Positions 44,452 to 56,682 are shown, numbered from the stretch's first letter. The stretch is 64,000 nucleotides of DNA from Adenophora triphylla var. japonica (GCA_022495995.1 JAFEMH010000341.1:372001-436000); one strand, 5' to 3'. Numbers and translations: made by a program. The notes: generated by a model not told the origin, from the letters alone.

Positions 44452-45579
44452 GCCTCCCCCCTGCTGATATCATCCAAGGCCAAGTACATCTCAGCAAGTT
44501 CGGCCTCACCCCAAGATAAGGTCCCAACAGTGTCCCAATCCCTCAGAAGCTCTAACAGTGAAACCAGAGCAGAAGATGTGCCTTTGATGAAAAGCATGTC
44601 AGAAAACCCTATCCACACAAATGCTCTAGCCAACCTCTCGGCCCTCAGCCGTCCCTCCTCAATATCAGCCAAATCAGCCGGATAGTCCCGACTCTGCACA
44701 GCAATATGGCCATGAAGCTCGCCCAGCTCGTACCCGTTCCCCTTCTTATCCTGGGGAACAAAGCCAATCAGCTCCATGAAGTATGCCTCAGTGGGGGGCT
44801 GAGGGTCAGCAGCAGGTACAGGCTCCTCCAAATAGAGAGGCTCAGCAGTAAATGGCAGACCGGTGATAATAGCGAAGTCATACGGCTTGGCCGTCGCCTC
44901 TCCTCAGGAAAAGTGAAAGGAGTGGGTAGTCTCCCACCAGAACTCCCGAAATTCCTTCACCAACTCGATGCTCCACTGCGTATCCCCAACGGCCTTCGCC
45001 ATCTCAAAAAACTTCGCCTCCCCCCTGCTGATATCATCCAAGGCCAAGTACATCTCATCAAGTCCGGCCTCATCCCAAGATAAGGTCCCAACAGCGTCCC
45101 AATCCCTCAGAAGCTCTAACAGTGAAACTAGAGCAGAAGATATGCTGTTGATGAAAAGCATGTCAGAAAACCCTATCCACACAATGCTCTAGCCAACCTC
45201 CCGACCCTCAGCAGGCCCTCCTCAGTATCAGCCAAATCAGTCGGATAGTCCATACTCTACACAGCAATATGGCCATGAGGCTCGCCCAGCTCATACCCGT
45301 TCCCCTTCTTATCCTGGGGAACAAAGTCGATCAGCTCCATGAAGTATGCCTCAGTGGGGGGCTGAGGGTCAGCAGCAGGTACAGGCTCCTCCAAATAGAG
45401 AGGCTCATCAGTAAATGGCAGACCGGTGATAATAGCAAAGTCATACGACGTGGCCGTCGCATCTCCTCAGGAAAAGTGAAAGGAGTGGGTAGTCTCCCAC
45501 CAGAACTCCCGAAACGCCTTCACCAACTCGACGCTCCGCTGCGTATCCCCAACGGCCTTCGCCATCTCAAAAAACTGAC
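44452..45579. repeat. A2: 564-bp tandem duplication inside the PMD exon 2
   Basis: Positions 44452-45015 and 45016-45579 are close copies (GCCTCCCCCCTGCTGATATC at both starts; TCGCCATCTCAAAAAACT at both ends). The A1 gene has a single copy. Confidence 0.9.
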
Positions 45580-45661
45580 CAAATCCGGCAGCATAAACCA
45601 AGCCTTTCGGCGAATGTACCAACTCCTGGCTGCCGGGCAAGAGATCCCTTAGCCTGCCGAT

Positions 45662-47022
45662 TGTTGGTGTAATTCCCTAGGCTTTAGTTATGTTTAACTT
45701 AAAACCGTTATATATCGTCTTTATCATTTAAGTTTATTATTTGATTATTATATATCTTGCATATTTATTGTAATAATCTCCGTCCCTAATTATTAAGAGA
45801 ATAATTAGTATAGTTGTCAATGGATAATCATACGATGATTATATGCATAGAGATGCACATTGAAATTATGGGTACTTGTTAGTGAACAAGTGACTGGACT
45901 TGACCCGTATGAGATTTATGTCATGTTCAAATGTCATAATTAAATCTCATATGGTCACTTCATTTAGTCCCTAGACCTGAAATTATCATGACCTTACATA
46001 TGATGAAAGTCATGTTTAATTTTAGTCAAACGATATCTTAACACGATATTTATAAAGGCTATCTTTGGCATGATCGGATTCATGATGGGAAGGATGATAA
46101 GTCAAGATGGAATTTGTCCCTCGGAAGAGAGATGTTTTGCTTGGGCCCCTCGATGAGTGATAATGATGAAAGAGTGTGGCCACACCCCAATACGATTGGA
46201 TTATCATTATACTCATGATCGAGAAAGCATTGAACAAATACAAGTTGACGAGGACCATGACTTGTGTTCAATATAACATCGTGAGACAAAGGGAGAAATG
46301 GAAGTGCACCATTGGAAACGTGAACTCTTACGTTATATTATTTAGGTAGACATAATGGCTTGCCAACATAATATAATCCTATTGGGTCACACACAACTAG
46401 AATGAATTGGTTAAACCAAAGGAAGAATGATTGAGAGTTCCAGAACTGGCTTTATATATCGCGCGATAGAACTTGCCATATGGAGTCCTGAGTAGTGCGA
46501 CGGACCTTGCCATATGGCGTGGCAGGTCGTGCGACATACTAAGGCCTGAGGCGTTTGACAGACAGTTTCCTAATAAGATTAGGAAACTATTAGCTATACT
46601 AATGTAGTATAAATATTAAGTCTGAAAACCCTAGCAGCTAGCCGAAATTTTCCAAGGGAAAAATCACACTAAAAGGTTTCTCAAATTTCTTCCAAGGGTT
46701 TAAGGATCTAGCAATTCTCAAGAACCGTTCTTGGTTCATTCTTACGTGTGGATACTACTAGAGGGTCTTCGCTCGTACGACGATCAAGGCCTAGAGTTCT
46801 ATTGTTCAAAGCAATATGAAGATTTAAGTTTTTGAAGATCGAAGTTTGTGATTCAAAATCACATTGATAATTGTTCGATAGCTCAAGAACGGAAAGCAAT
46901 AAAGGTTGGTAAATTCTATCTCATAGGAATTCAATTTAATCATATAGAACGGATCTTAGGGCTTGGGTTTTGTGTTAATTTGATGCTTAATTCCGCTGCG
47001 CATGGACCCATAAAACCCAACA
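45662..47022 (+). mobile_element. Element G: copia-type solo LTR
   Basis: 1361 bp, bounded by TGTTGG and CCAACA, with a one-mismatch target duplication (CCGAT at 45657-45661, CCTAT at 47023-47027). Joining the flanks restores the PMD exon sequence as it reads in A1. TATAAATA at 46608-46615 fits plus orientation. No interior sequence, primer site or polypurine tract is present, so it is a solo LTR left by recombination. It contains two half-palindromic GTGCGAC motifs near 46495-46535. Confidence 0.8.
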
Positions 47023-47507
47023 CCTATGACCTTCGGCGAGCCTCGGGTGCGCAATCCCTGCAGGTAAACACAGCGCAGGTATGAATATCTCAAGTTTTTT
47101 CTTAAGAAACAAGTTAATCAATGTTCCTAATCGTCTCATTTATATAATAACAACGATTTTGTACTTTAAATGTGTTTTCCCCTCTTCCAACCAAAATTAG
47201 GGTTAAATCATTTAACATGCATCCATAATTTTTCTAGTTCAGATTCGTGCAACAAACTCATGATTTCACATGCAAAGTTCGAACTTTTGACATAAAACCC
47301 GATTTTCAAAGCAATAAAAAGCAAGGGTTACAGAAATACCGTGTCTTTCTTCCCGGGCGCGAAAGTATGCTCCTTGAGCTGTGGATAAAACTCTCCCCTC
47401 ACTGCCTGAGGGATGAAGGGTCATTGATTCCGTAAAACCCCTTTCCTACGAGCGGCCAACTAAGCCTGTTGCGGTCCCTTCTTCGTGGGGCATGCTCGAG
47501 GAGGCAT

Positions 47508-48629
47508 GGTTGTCAACAAGATCCAAATCAAGCCTTGAATCTCCTAATTTTCCATCAATTTGTTAGAATGGTTTTCTCTCAAGGCACCGTTCGTCTCCCT
47601 CCCTAAGTTGTAAATTTTAAATGGCGTCTGTTCAGGGTTTTAAAAGAGACTGTTCATTAGCTTAATGACATCGTGCGACACAACGTGTCCCTTGGCCAAA
47701 CTTTCCAAAACCACCCCCTGTGGTTTAATGATTTACACTTTAACCCCTGAGGCATGCTTTGTAGTTTCCTCGCAGGTACAACAATCAACTGAGCATTACC
47801 AAATCTCAAGGATTGCCCCTCAAAGCAAAACCGAGACAAAGATTCCAAATCTATCAATCTCCCCAGCAATGTGCATCAAGATCATTGGCCCCGCCGCCAA
47901 AAACATCAGCAAAAATCTGTTCCCTAGCAAACAAAATCCACGTCCCATCAAACAAAGTTCTGACTCCGAAGTCAACCAACCATCAACAAAGACCGTCCCG
48001 CACCCGATAATTCATCAGCAATGGCATGAGACCCTCCGGCAGCCACAATCGTCAGCAGCAGTAGCATCAGTCCCTCCGACAGCTACAACTTTCCACAATC
48101 ATCAGCCGTAGCATCAGTCCCTTCGGCAGCTACATGTAAGCACAGCACATGTATGAAACCATATCTCGTTCAAATAGTCAAATCATCATGTCTGGTATTC
48201 TCGAAAATCATTTTCTTTGGGTCATCTCACACAAACGGGTTCAGACGCCTCCTAATAGTCTCCCATTGGGTTCAGACGCCTCCCAACAGTCTTCCATCGG
48301 GTTCAGAAGCCTCCTAATAGTCTCCCATCTGGTTCAGACGCCTCCTAACAGTCTTCCACCGGGTTCAAACGCCTCCCAATAGTCTTCCATTGGGTTCATA
48401 CACCTCCTAACAGTCTTCCATCAGGTTCAGGCACCTCCGAATAGTCTGAACTACGACCGGCTTGATTCCTTCCAGGGATACGTAGGAATCCTTTCTCCAA
48501 AGGTGCAGCCATCCGATCTCACCAGATCATTGTCCATGCCCTTCGCCTTATCCCCAGCCGCTTATTGGGATTGGGTCTTATTTTATCGACTACCTCACTT
48601 CTTCTATAAGTGACGTTGCGGAGGGGCTC
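47508..48629 (+). other. A2: 3' region with promoter-like sequence, tandem arrays and conserved motif
   Basis: Sequence up to about 47640 is the leader of the antisense gene, with a weak TATA-like TTTAAAAT on the minus strand at about 47620. AGCATCAGTCCCT-type repeats lie at 48020-48135, the 31-bp array (GGGTTCAGACGCCTCC) at 48236-48447 and the conserved motif at 48448-48486. GAGGGGCTC at 48621-48629 precedes the LTR. Confidence 0.7.
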
Positions 48630-49017
48630 TGTAAGTACGCCAATCCAATTTGCTACCCTTTTAGATGCATTTTAATACAATAAAATTGCATTAAGGGGCA
48701 TTTTGGTAAAATCCCGATCTATTCCGAGAGTTCCGGAAACATTCCATAAGTTTCTTGCGAAGGAAGTACCTTTTGGTAGTTTGCTCATGCTAAAGGACCT
48801 ACAGGGAATAAACCTTTTTGGAACTTTTGGGTATTTACTCAGAATATTCCAGAAACTGGCTTTGGCACCAAAAGCAATTGGTGACACCTTATGTCACGCG
48901 ACAAGTCAAGGCTTGGAAAATGGTTACAGAAGGTCGTGCGACACACTGTGACCATCAACTGCAGCCTATAAATAAGACCCTACCCCTCTCAGAAAAGGAT
49001 CCCAACTTCCACATACT
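48630..49017 (+). repeat. A2: 3' LTR, first part
   Basis: Starts TGTAAGTACGCC, TATAAATA at 48967-48974, interrupted after ACATACT by C. ATACT at 49013-49017 is the target duplication, repeated at 55649-55653. Confidence 0.9.
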
Positions 49018-50384
49018 TGTGAATGTGGGGGCCCAAATCTTTTTTGGGTTTTTATTTGGATTCACTTAAGTTTGAAAACATCCGGTTTAATTTGAAAAAA
49101 ATGGAGTCGCCACGCCATTTTGATTTCCTCAAAACTTTGAAAAAAAGGAATTAGGGTCCGGAGGTTAAGTTACCCCTTGGGAAGAATGTTGGGCATTCAC
49201 CCAAGGTGCCTTGCCGAAGCAAGTCTCCCAAGATTCCATTTTTCGTGCTTACTTGCGTGCTTTCTTGTGTGCATGTGTTGAAAAGAGGGGGGGGGGAATG
49301 TTCCAAGTTGTCTTCCGGACGTATAAACCATTTAGTTGGTTATCGCTCGGGATTCCTTGGATTTTTATGTGTTCGGGACTTTGATCCCGTCCTCATCTTG
49401 GACTTGTGATCATCACTATTTGACCTTGGGTCATGTGTGATCGAGAGAAGGACTCTCTCTTATGATCCAAGAGTGAGGTTCTTTAGAAAGGAATATCCTT
49501 AGCCCATCAATCCTACATCTTGAGACAATTGGGCTTGTATAGGGACTATTATGCTCGTCTCAAGTGATGATCGGAGATATAGGGTTCAAGACTTATTCAT
49601 TTCTAAAGGGATTATGGCACCTTTAATGGAAGAAACGATGTAAAGATGGGATCTTTACATCGGTCCGCTCCAAGGGATGCATCAAATACCAAAGGGGACT
49701 AGGGGAAGGGTATAAAGATTGGATCTTTATGCTCTTCCTATGCTTTTCGTGCCTTAGGAAGGTCACTAAGCAATCCTAGGAAAGAGAGATCCAACCATGA
49801 GGGACATGAAGGATGCATTCTAAACTAAAGATGTCATTTTTAATGAAAAAGATGACATTTTTGGATGCAAAGGATGCTATTTGGATGCAAAGAAATGATT
49901 TTTAATGCAAAGGATGCAACTTTTATATGTAAAAATGACATTTCAAGTGCAAAGGATGCAACTTTAATGCAAAGATAACATATTTAATGCAAATGATGCA
50001 ACTTTATATGAAAAGATGTTATTTTGAGAGCAAAGGATGCTACTTTTCACGTCACCATGTGAGAGATCCACCCTAGAACAAGCCTTTTTTGAGGTCTTAT
50101 TTGTTCATCCTTGGGTTGGATCCTCCATGGATCCTATGTGATAGGGGAATAGGGGTAGGATGATTTACATGCTTAAAGAAGGCATCTTTAATAACAATAT
50201 ATCAAATACCAAGCAAGTAACAATAATATGGAAAGCAAGGAGCAATATCACATATATACAAGGTATATTTCAAAAAAAAGGGGATGAGAGGTTACCAATG
50301 GTGGTGGTCCTCTATCTCCTTAGAGTTTGCCTAGGGAAGGACCAACTTTGGAAGGCTTTAAGGAGGAGGCACTACAAGAAAAAC

Positions 50385-50770
50385 AGGTTTTAGCGACGGA
50401 AAAATCCGTCGCTAAAAGTCAAATTTCCGTCGCTAAAACGATTTACCGACGGATTACCGACGGATTTTTTCCCTCGCTAAAACCCTCGTCGCTAATGTTT
50501 AACGACGGAATTTCATATCCGTCGGTAATTTAGTGAGGGACCAATCCCTCGCTAATTGATTCCAAACCGTCGCTATTAACATGGATGGGACGACGAATTT
50601 ATGATATTTTGCGATGGAATAATCCGTCGTTATTGTTTAAAATCCGTCGCTAAAATTTATTACATATTTTCACAATTTTATTAATTTTTTTAATTTTTCT
50701 TTTTTCAATATTTTTATTTTTGATATACCAAATTACCGACGGATATTTCCGTCGCTAATTTGATATTTTT
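50385..50770. repeat. D: left sub-terminal repeats
   Basis: About 15 copies of a TTTAGCGACGG or CCGTCGCTAAA type motif, in both orientations, some with GGTAA in place of GCTAA. Confidence 0.85.
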
Positions 50771-50779
50771 TATTAAAAA

Positions 50780-50822
<43 letters not shown>

Positions 50823-51049
50823 AAATATATTAATCGTATAAAGAAACATACACGCTACACAATATGTTAAATGGCTCAGAACATACAATGACAATCAAAC
50901 ATACTCACAGATTATTCTAGGCAACTTTCTTTATGCAAAAGCAATGCTCTTTACAAAAATATTATATGGAAACAAACTAATCCATCTCTAACACTATTAT
51001 TTATAATATTAAACATACTCCGTAAATAATTCTAGCAAATGCCCAGAAC

Positions 51050-51640
51050 AATATCATTAACATAGCAGAACCCAGACGCCTGACTTCTTGGCATGATGCA
51101 ATCCACCGGCCCAATTGATCGCTAAAGTCTACTCTTACCTTTCCACCATCTTCAATTTTCTCTGGTCAAGCCCACCCTAACTGACCAAATAATTCTCAGC
51201 ATAGCTTTTCTTCATTCTTTCTCTCTCTCTCCCAGACGCCTGACTTCTTGGCATGATGCAATCCACCGGCCCAATTGATCGCTATATCGGCGTCTTGCCG
51301 GTTGAGTTTCGCAGCGGCGCCGATGGACCGCCGGCTGAGGCTTGACAGAAGTCAAAGAGACCTTCAAAAACAGGACAATCATTGCCGACGTTGAAGCGCT
51401 TGAGGTTGCGAGTGTGGGTGTGGTCGATCACGGTCTCCGGCGTGACTCTGGAGAGGAATTCAACGTAATCGTCGGAGTGAAACCGTCGGATGTCGTTCTT
51501 ATCGGCGGGGAACGGACGGATGATTTCCATGCGTCGGTGAAGGGAGTAGTGAAGAGAGAGAGAAGATGAGGGAGGCTGCCATTGATTCCGGTCGGTGATG
51601 TTGAATTGAGGGGGAAGATGAAGCTTGCCTCGCGTCATGC
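51050..51640 (-). pseudogene. D: captured fragment of a class I (RPD3-type) histone deacetylase gene
   Basis: On the minus strand 51338-51560 read SLHRRMEIIRPFPADKNDI, IRRFHSDDYVEFLSRVTPET and [19 protein letters not shown] followed by ASAGG, which I recognise as the N-terminal catalytic region of plant HDA6/HDA7-like deacetylases, zinc enzymes that remove acetyl groups from histone tails. One missing base at about 51332 shifts the frame, after which [19 protein letters not shown] and [10 protein letters not shown] follow to about 51240. A 54-bp piece of this is repeated at 51069-51122 and there runs on, after a 2-bp loss, into SGFCYVNDIVLGI. The active-site His pair lies in the retained part, but the rest of the enzyme is absent, so this is not a working gene. 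Confidence 0.85.
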
Positions 51641-51849
51641 GTTAGAGAGATTTAGCGTGAAGAGAGAGAGAGAGAGCGGATGGAGATTGAGGAGGCGGCC
51701 TAAGGAATAAAAGGGAAAGTGGGTAGGGTTTTGATCTAGGCCATTGATTTAAAGTAAATGGATGGTTGAGATGATAATCCAAGTGAAATAGTTTATTAAA
51801 ATGTGAGCCATCGATCCAAGTCAAATGTGTTATTATAGACGGCTAAGAT

Positions 51850-52860
51850 GGTGATCCATGTCAAAGCTAAAAATTTAATAAAATAAATGTCAAATAGTTA
51901 ATAATGCTTATTATTAATAACCATTCTTTATACTTTCATTTGTTTAATTTTTTTTTTAACTTTTGTGAAAAATTTCAGTAGTAAAAAATTTCTCAAATAT
52001 TTATTTATATTTAAAAAAAAATTAAAAATATATTGCTTAGTAATATATTTGAACCCCTAAACCCCACTCTATACCCTAAATAAATTACACCATAAATCTT
52101 ATACCCTAATAACAATAATAATTTAAAAATTAATAAAAATAATTACTTATAACTCTAATAATTTAATAATAATTTTATAATAAATGTAAATGCTTAGTTT
52201 TTTTTTTTTTTTGAAAATATATTTAAAGTAGTATGTCTAATATCAATTTTTTAAAATAATTATTTTTCAAAAAAACTTTCTTACTAAAAAAAGTTTAAAA
52301 CATTTATCTCTATTCAAAAAAAAAATTTAAAAAAAAATACTCATAGTGAAGGATATTGTATGTCCCTCATTTATTTAGTTAATTTCTAACTTATTTTATA
52401 TAAATTTTTAAAAAAATTAAAAATTATTAGTAATAATACTTAATAATAATACTAATAATGATGCTATTGTTAATTATTCAATTAAATAATTAAATATATT
52501 AATAATTATTATTATATAATTAAAAAAATTAAAAATTATTAGAAATATTTAGTTAATTTCTAACATATTTTATATAAATTGTTAAAAAAAATTAAAAATT
52601 ATTAGGAATAATACTTAATAATAATACTAATAATGATGCTATTTTTAATTATTCAATTAAATAATTGAATATATTAATAATTATTATTATATAATTAAAA
52701 AAATAAAAATTATTAGAAATATATAGTTAATTTCTAACTTATTTTATATAATTTTTTTTAAAAAAAAACATCCTTACCAAAATATGTCTAAAATATTTAT
52801 CTCAATTCAAAAATAAATTTTAAAAAAAATAATTATACTTTTAAAACATTAATAATACTT
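51850..52860. other. D: AT-rich filler
   Basis: More than 80% A+T by eye, with internal duplications of TTAATAATAATACTAATAAT type at about 52430 and 52610. No gene. Confidence 0.7.
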
Positions 52861-54345
52861 ATTAATATACCCTCATACCCTAAATCCTATACTCTATACC
52901 CTATAGGGTATAGGGTATATGGTATAGGGTATACCCTATACCCTATAGGGTATACCCTATACCGTATACCCTATAGGATATACCCTATAGGGTATATCCT
53001 ATAGGGTATAGGGTATAGGGTATACCCTATAGGATATAGGGTATAGGGTATAGGGTATAGGGTATATGGTATATGGTATACCCTATAGGGTATACCCTAT
53101 AGGGTATAGGGTATAGGGTATAGAGTATACCCTATAGGGTATACCCTATACCCTATAGGATATAGGATATACCCTAAACCCTATAGGGTATACCCTATAG
53201 GGTATACCTATACCCTATATCCTATACCCTATAGGGTATACCCTATATCCTATAGGGTGTAGGGTATAGGGTATAGGGTATATGGTGTAGGGTATACCCC
53301 ATACCCTATAGGGTATATCCTATAGGGTATACCATATACCATATACCCTATAGGGTATACCTATACCCTATAGGGTATACCCTATATCCTATGTGTAGTA
53401 TGTGGTATAGTGGTATATGGTATATAGATACCCCATACCCTATGTGGTATACCCTATGTAGTAGGGTATACCCTATGTGGTATGTGGTATATTGGTATAG
53501 AGGTATGTGGTATACCCTATAGTGGTATGTGGTATACCCTATAGTATAGGAGTATAGGTATACCCTATAAGGTATATATGGTATAGATGGGTATACCCTA
53601 TAGGTATACCCTATAGGTATAGGTATATGGTATAGTGGTATAAGGTATACCCTATAGGGTATAGGGTATAAGGTATACCTCTATAGGTATACCCTATATC
53701 CTATGTATGTATGTGGTATAGTAAGTATAGGGTAGAGGGTATAGTGGTATACCTATAGGATATGTGGTATACCCTCATAAATATGTATATGGTATGTGGT
53801 ATAGTGGTATGTGGTATACCCTATAGGGCATTCTATACCCTATAGGGTATACCCTATATAGGTATGGGTATACCCTATATGGTATATGGTATAGGGTATG
53901 CCACCCTATAGGGTATAATTTATAGTGGTATATGGTATATGGTATAGGGTATACCCTATAGGTATGTGGTATAGGGTATACGGTATATGGTATGTGGTAT
54001 ACCCTATAGGGTATAGGGTATACCCTATAGGTATAGGGTATAGGGTGTAGGGTATACCCTATACCCTATAGGGTATACCCTATATCCTATAGGGTATAGG
54101 GTATACCCTATAGGATATAGGGTATAGGGTATACCCTATAAGGTATAGGGTATATGGTATAGGGTATACCCTATAGGGTATACCCTATATCCTATAGGGT
54201 GTAGGGTATAGGGTATATGGTATAGGGTATACCCTATAGGGTATAGGGAATACCCTATAGGGTATATGGTATAGGGTATAGGGTATAGGGTATACCCTAT
54301 AGGGTATAGGGTATACCCTATAGGGTGTAGGGTGTAGGGTATAAA
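52861..54345. repeat. D: TATAGGG/CCCTATA array with alternating orientation
   Basis: About 1.5 kb made of the heptamer TATAGGG and its complement, switching strand every one to four units, so that perfect palindromes such as TATAGGGTATACCCTATA recur throughout. Between 53390 and 53900 the units degenerate to TATGTGGTATAG. The heptamer differs by one base from the plant telomere repeat TTTAGGG. Confidence 0.95.
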
Positions 54346-54815
54346 AGTTATATAAAAAAAGTTAGAAAAAAAATAAACAAATGAAAGTATAATAAAGAAA
54401 TCAGAGACGGGTAAAATTTTTTAATTTTTATTTATAAATGTATAGTTTTATTTTTTATTTTTTATGAATATAAATAAATATTTTGGACATTTTCTAGTAT
54501 TGAAGTTTTATACACCATGTATACTCAATATACAATATACCATTCATATATCCTATACAATATATTCCAAATAAAATATAAATTCAAATAATTTTATACT
54601 TTATAAAATTAATATTTGATATTCACTCTTCAAAAGATATATATTTATTTTAAAAATATAAATTGCAATTAAATAATATAATTAACTTATTAACATTTTA
54701 AGAATGTCACATATTTTTATCATATTTAGCCTTACTTCATTTATATTTGAGGTAAACTTAACAATTAGGTATTAATAAACATGCATTAGACTATATATAA
54801 AAAAAAAAAAAAAAA
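54346..54815. other. D: AT-rich filler
   Basis: AT-rich sequence without a gene, ending in a poly-A run before the right sub-terminal repeats. Confidence 0.7.
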
Positions 54816-55240
54816 AAATCCGTCGCTAATCCGTCGCTAAATAAAAATAATTTTTTTTTTTATTTTTCCATTCTATAGCGACGACAAACATCCGTCGGTA
54901 AAATTTTTTACAATCCGTCGTTAATCCGTCGCTAAATGAAAATGAAATAATATTTTTTTATTTTTTTAATTCTATAGCGACGAAATACATCCGTCGGTAA
55001 AAAAAATTTGCAATCCCTCGTTAATCCGTCGGTAAACCGTCGGCAAAAGAGGCGCAATTTTTGGCGCCACTTTTACGAAATAGTGAGGAAATATTATCCG
55101 TCGTATAAATCCGTCTGCTAAAGTTGTCGTTTTCAGCTTTATTTTTTATTTTTTATCCCTCACTATTCCTCTCGCTAATCTGCCATTAGCGACTAATGGA
55201 TCCGTCTCGCCTAGGCAAATCCGTCGCTAAATGACAGTTT
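54816..55240. repeat. D: right sub-terminal repeats
   Basis: About 14 copies of CCGTCGCTAA or ATAGCGACG type motifs in both orientations, mirroring the left end. Confidence 0.85.
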
Positions 55241-55653
55241 TCTTGTAGAGAGGGAGGTGGTTTTTGGCACTCTCAACTTTCTGTAATTTCGAGGTGATAT
55301 TTTGACAGAATAACAATGCTTCCAAAAACTCCCTCTTTTATGAATAGAGGAGTTCTCTATTTATAGGCAGTCTGGCAACAGCTAATGAAGCCGTGCGGCT
55401 TGGAGTTCTTGCCTAATGCAACCGTGCGGCATTATCCCTTATGACTCAGCACCCTTCTAGAATCATGCAAGGTGGCCTTCTAGAAGGGCATTTCTATCGA
55501 AGGAAAATGTGGAATTTTAATTCTCAGTAATCCCTTCGTCCCTCGGAAGGTTCGGAAAAGTTCCCGAATTGCCCCTGAACTTTAGGAAAGTCCGGGGAAT
55601 TGCCGAAAAACATAACCGAAAGGCATGAGCCAGATTTGGGTACTTACAATACT

Positions 55654-56682
55654 GTTACTCTGCCAAATGGAGCGTAACACACACACTGAACACACACCTC
55701 TCTCTCTCCTACCCAAATCCACTCTCAATTCTCTCCAATTTCCACCAAAATTCTCTCACCAATACTTGGATCCTTCTCCCATCCATCCCTCTCAGTTCAG
55801 TTCATCCCAGAAGCAGTTGTTGAAGGATTTTATACCAAACTTGGTATAAAATTCGTGGATACTACAAGGGTAACCCCTCAATCCCATCTCTCTCTCTCTC
55901 TCTCTCTCTCTTACTTTGCAATTTCTATAGTCCAATTGTCTTGTTCTCTTATGATCTCAGTAATTCGACTCCATCTATCGTGACTACTGAGATCTAATCG
56001 CAATCTCTCTGTTTAACACTATTGCTTTGAATAATTGAGTGCTTAATGTTTGAATATTGTGGAAATTGGTGTTCAATTCCCAAGGGAGTGTGGATCTACC
56101 CATATCCACACCCCCTTGGTCAAATTGTTGTTACTTGTTCATTTCAAAGTTAATCTGATAGAATAATTGGATCTGTTTTGTTTGTTGGTGCTTCTGTGTT
56201 CAAATCTGTAAGTCTCTACAGATGGACACTATGTGTCACTCGACACATCGTGTCTGGTTAGATCCTGTGTCACGCGATACATCTAGCCAGGCATGCTATG
56301 GGTCACGCGACACACCTTGTCCATTTACAGAGATCCATTTCCTTTGTAATCTGTTCTGATCTGTTGTATCTGGGATGTGGCCTCCCTAGATAAATGGCTC
56401 ATAAGTTGTAAGATTCCAGTTCATATCAATAAAATTCATGTTTACCACTTTTGTTCATTATCATTGTTTGCACATGTTTTTGGATTACTTGGATGTTTAA
56501 CTAGAAAGACTCGTCCACGGACGAGGCGTGTTGGGTGAACTCTAGGTTCTTCCCAACACGTAACCTGACCCCCGAACCCATTCTCTTACAAAGGTTTTTC
56601 AAAGTGTACCTTAAAACATGGCGTGGCAACTCCTTTTTTCATCATTCGAAAAATCAAAAATTTTCGGGCGAGCGCACATTCA
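55654..56682 (+). repeat. A2: 3' LTR, second part
   Basis: Continues GTTACTCTGCC after C and ends GCGCACATTCA. Near-identical to 36930-37899. A (TC)n run lies at 55887-55911. Confidence 0.9.

Larger units (their letters stand above)
43081..47507 (-). pseudogene. A2: antisense plant-mobile-domain (PMD) gene, four exons, interrupted by a solo LTR
   Basis: It has the same gene structure as in A1. Exon 1, 47340-47507 (168 nt), starts MPPRACPTKKGPQQ. Exon 2 runs from 47057 to 44418 but is split by the solo LTR G and enlarged by a 564-bp tandem duplication; it holds FREFWWETTHSFHF and ELAEMYLALDDISRGEAKSF. Exon 3 is 43667-44329, exactly 663 nt as in A1, with PVDPSADMWFPRKLDDL. Exon 4 is 43081-43566, ending in an Asp/Glu-rich tail. 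Donors GTAAGT and GTATTT and the AG acceptors fit. Stops occur in exon 1, at the end of exon 2 (GAG to TAG) and in exon 3. The conserved exon lengths show that the intron-bearing gene was already present in the common ancestor of A1 and A2. Confidence 0.75.
50370..55250. mobile_element. Element D: non-autonomous CACTA transposon
   Basis: The left end is CACTACAAGAAAAACAG and the right end, inverted, is CTCTACAAGAAAACTGTC, one mismatch in the first nine bases. AGG is duplicated at 50367-50369 and 55251-55253, the 3-bp size expected of CACTA elements. Both ends carry many copies of CCGTCGCTAAA or TTTAGCGACGG in either orientation, the sub-terminal repeats to which CACTA transposases bind in known systems. 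No transposase frame is present. The interior holds a captured histone deacetylase fragment and a 1.5-kb TATAGGG array. Confidence 0.9.
49018..55648 (-). mobile_element. Element C: Tat-type solo LTR, split by D
   Basis: Parts 49018-50369 and 55254-55648 together make about 1.75 kb, bounded by TGTGAATGTG and GGTACTTACA on the plus strand and by ATACT duplications. In element orientation it starts TGTAAGTACCC, has a TATA box at 55357-55365 and the shared LTR block (GTCCGGAGGTTAAGTTACC at about 49158). No interior remains, so it is a solo LTR. ATGCAAAGGATGC-type repeats fill about 49800-50045. Confidence 0.8.
23033..56682 (+). mobile_element. Element A2: non-autonomous Tat-type gypsy retrotransposon inside A1
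   Basis: The 5' LTR is 23033-23058 plus 36555-37899. The primer site, leader, gag, conserved block and antisense PMD gene follow, then tandem arrays and the 3' LTR 48630-49017 plus 55654-56682. CCCAA flanks it at 23028-23032 and 56683-56687. The first LTR bases are TT instead of TG (TTTAAGTACGCC), a later mutation. No protease, RT or integrase is recognisable. B is inserted in the 5' LTR, C in the 3' LTR and G in the PMD gene. Confidence 0.85.

Noticed and set aside
50160..50533. Plus-strand frames across the left end of D
   Set aside because: They cross the C/D junction and the sub-terminal repeats, and have no homology that I can see.
52861..54345. Interstitial telomere tract
   Set aside because: The repeat is TATAGGG with constant strand switching, not a run of TTTAGGG. 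I kept it as a telomere-like array only.
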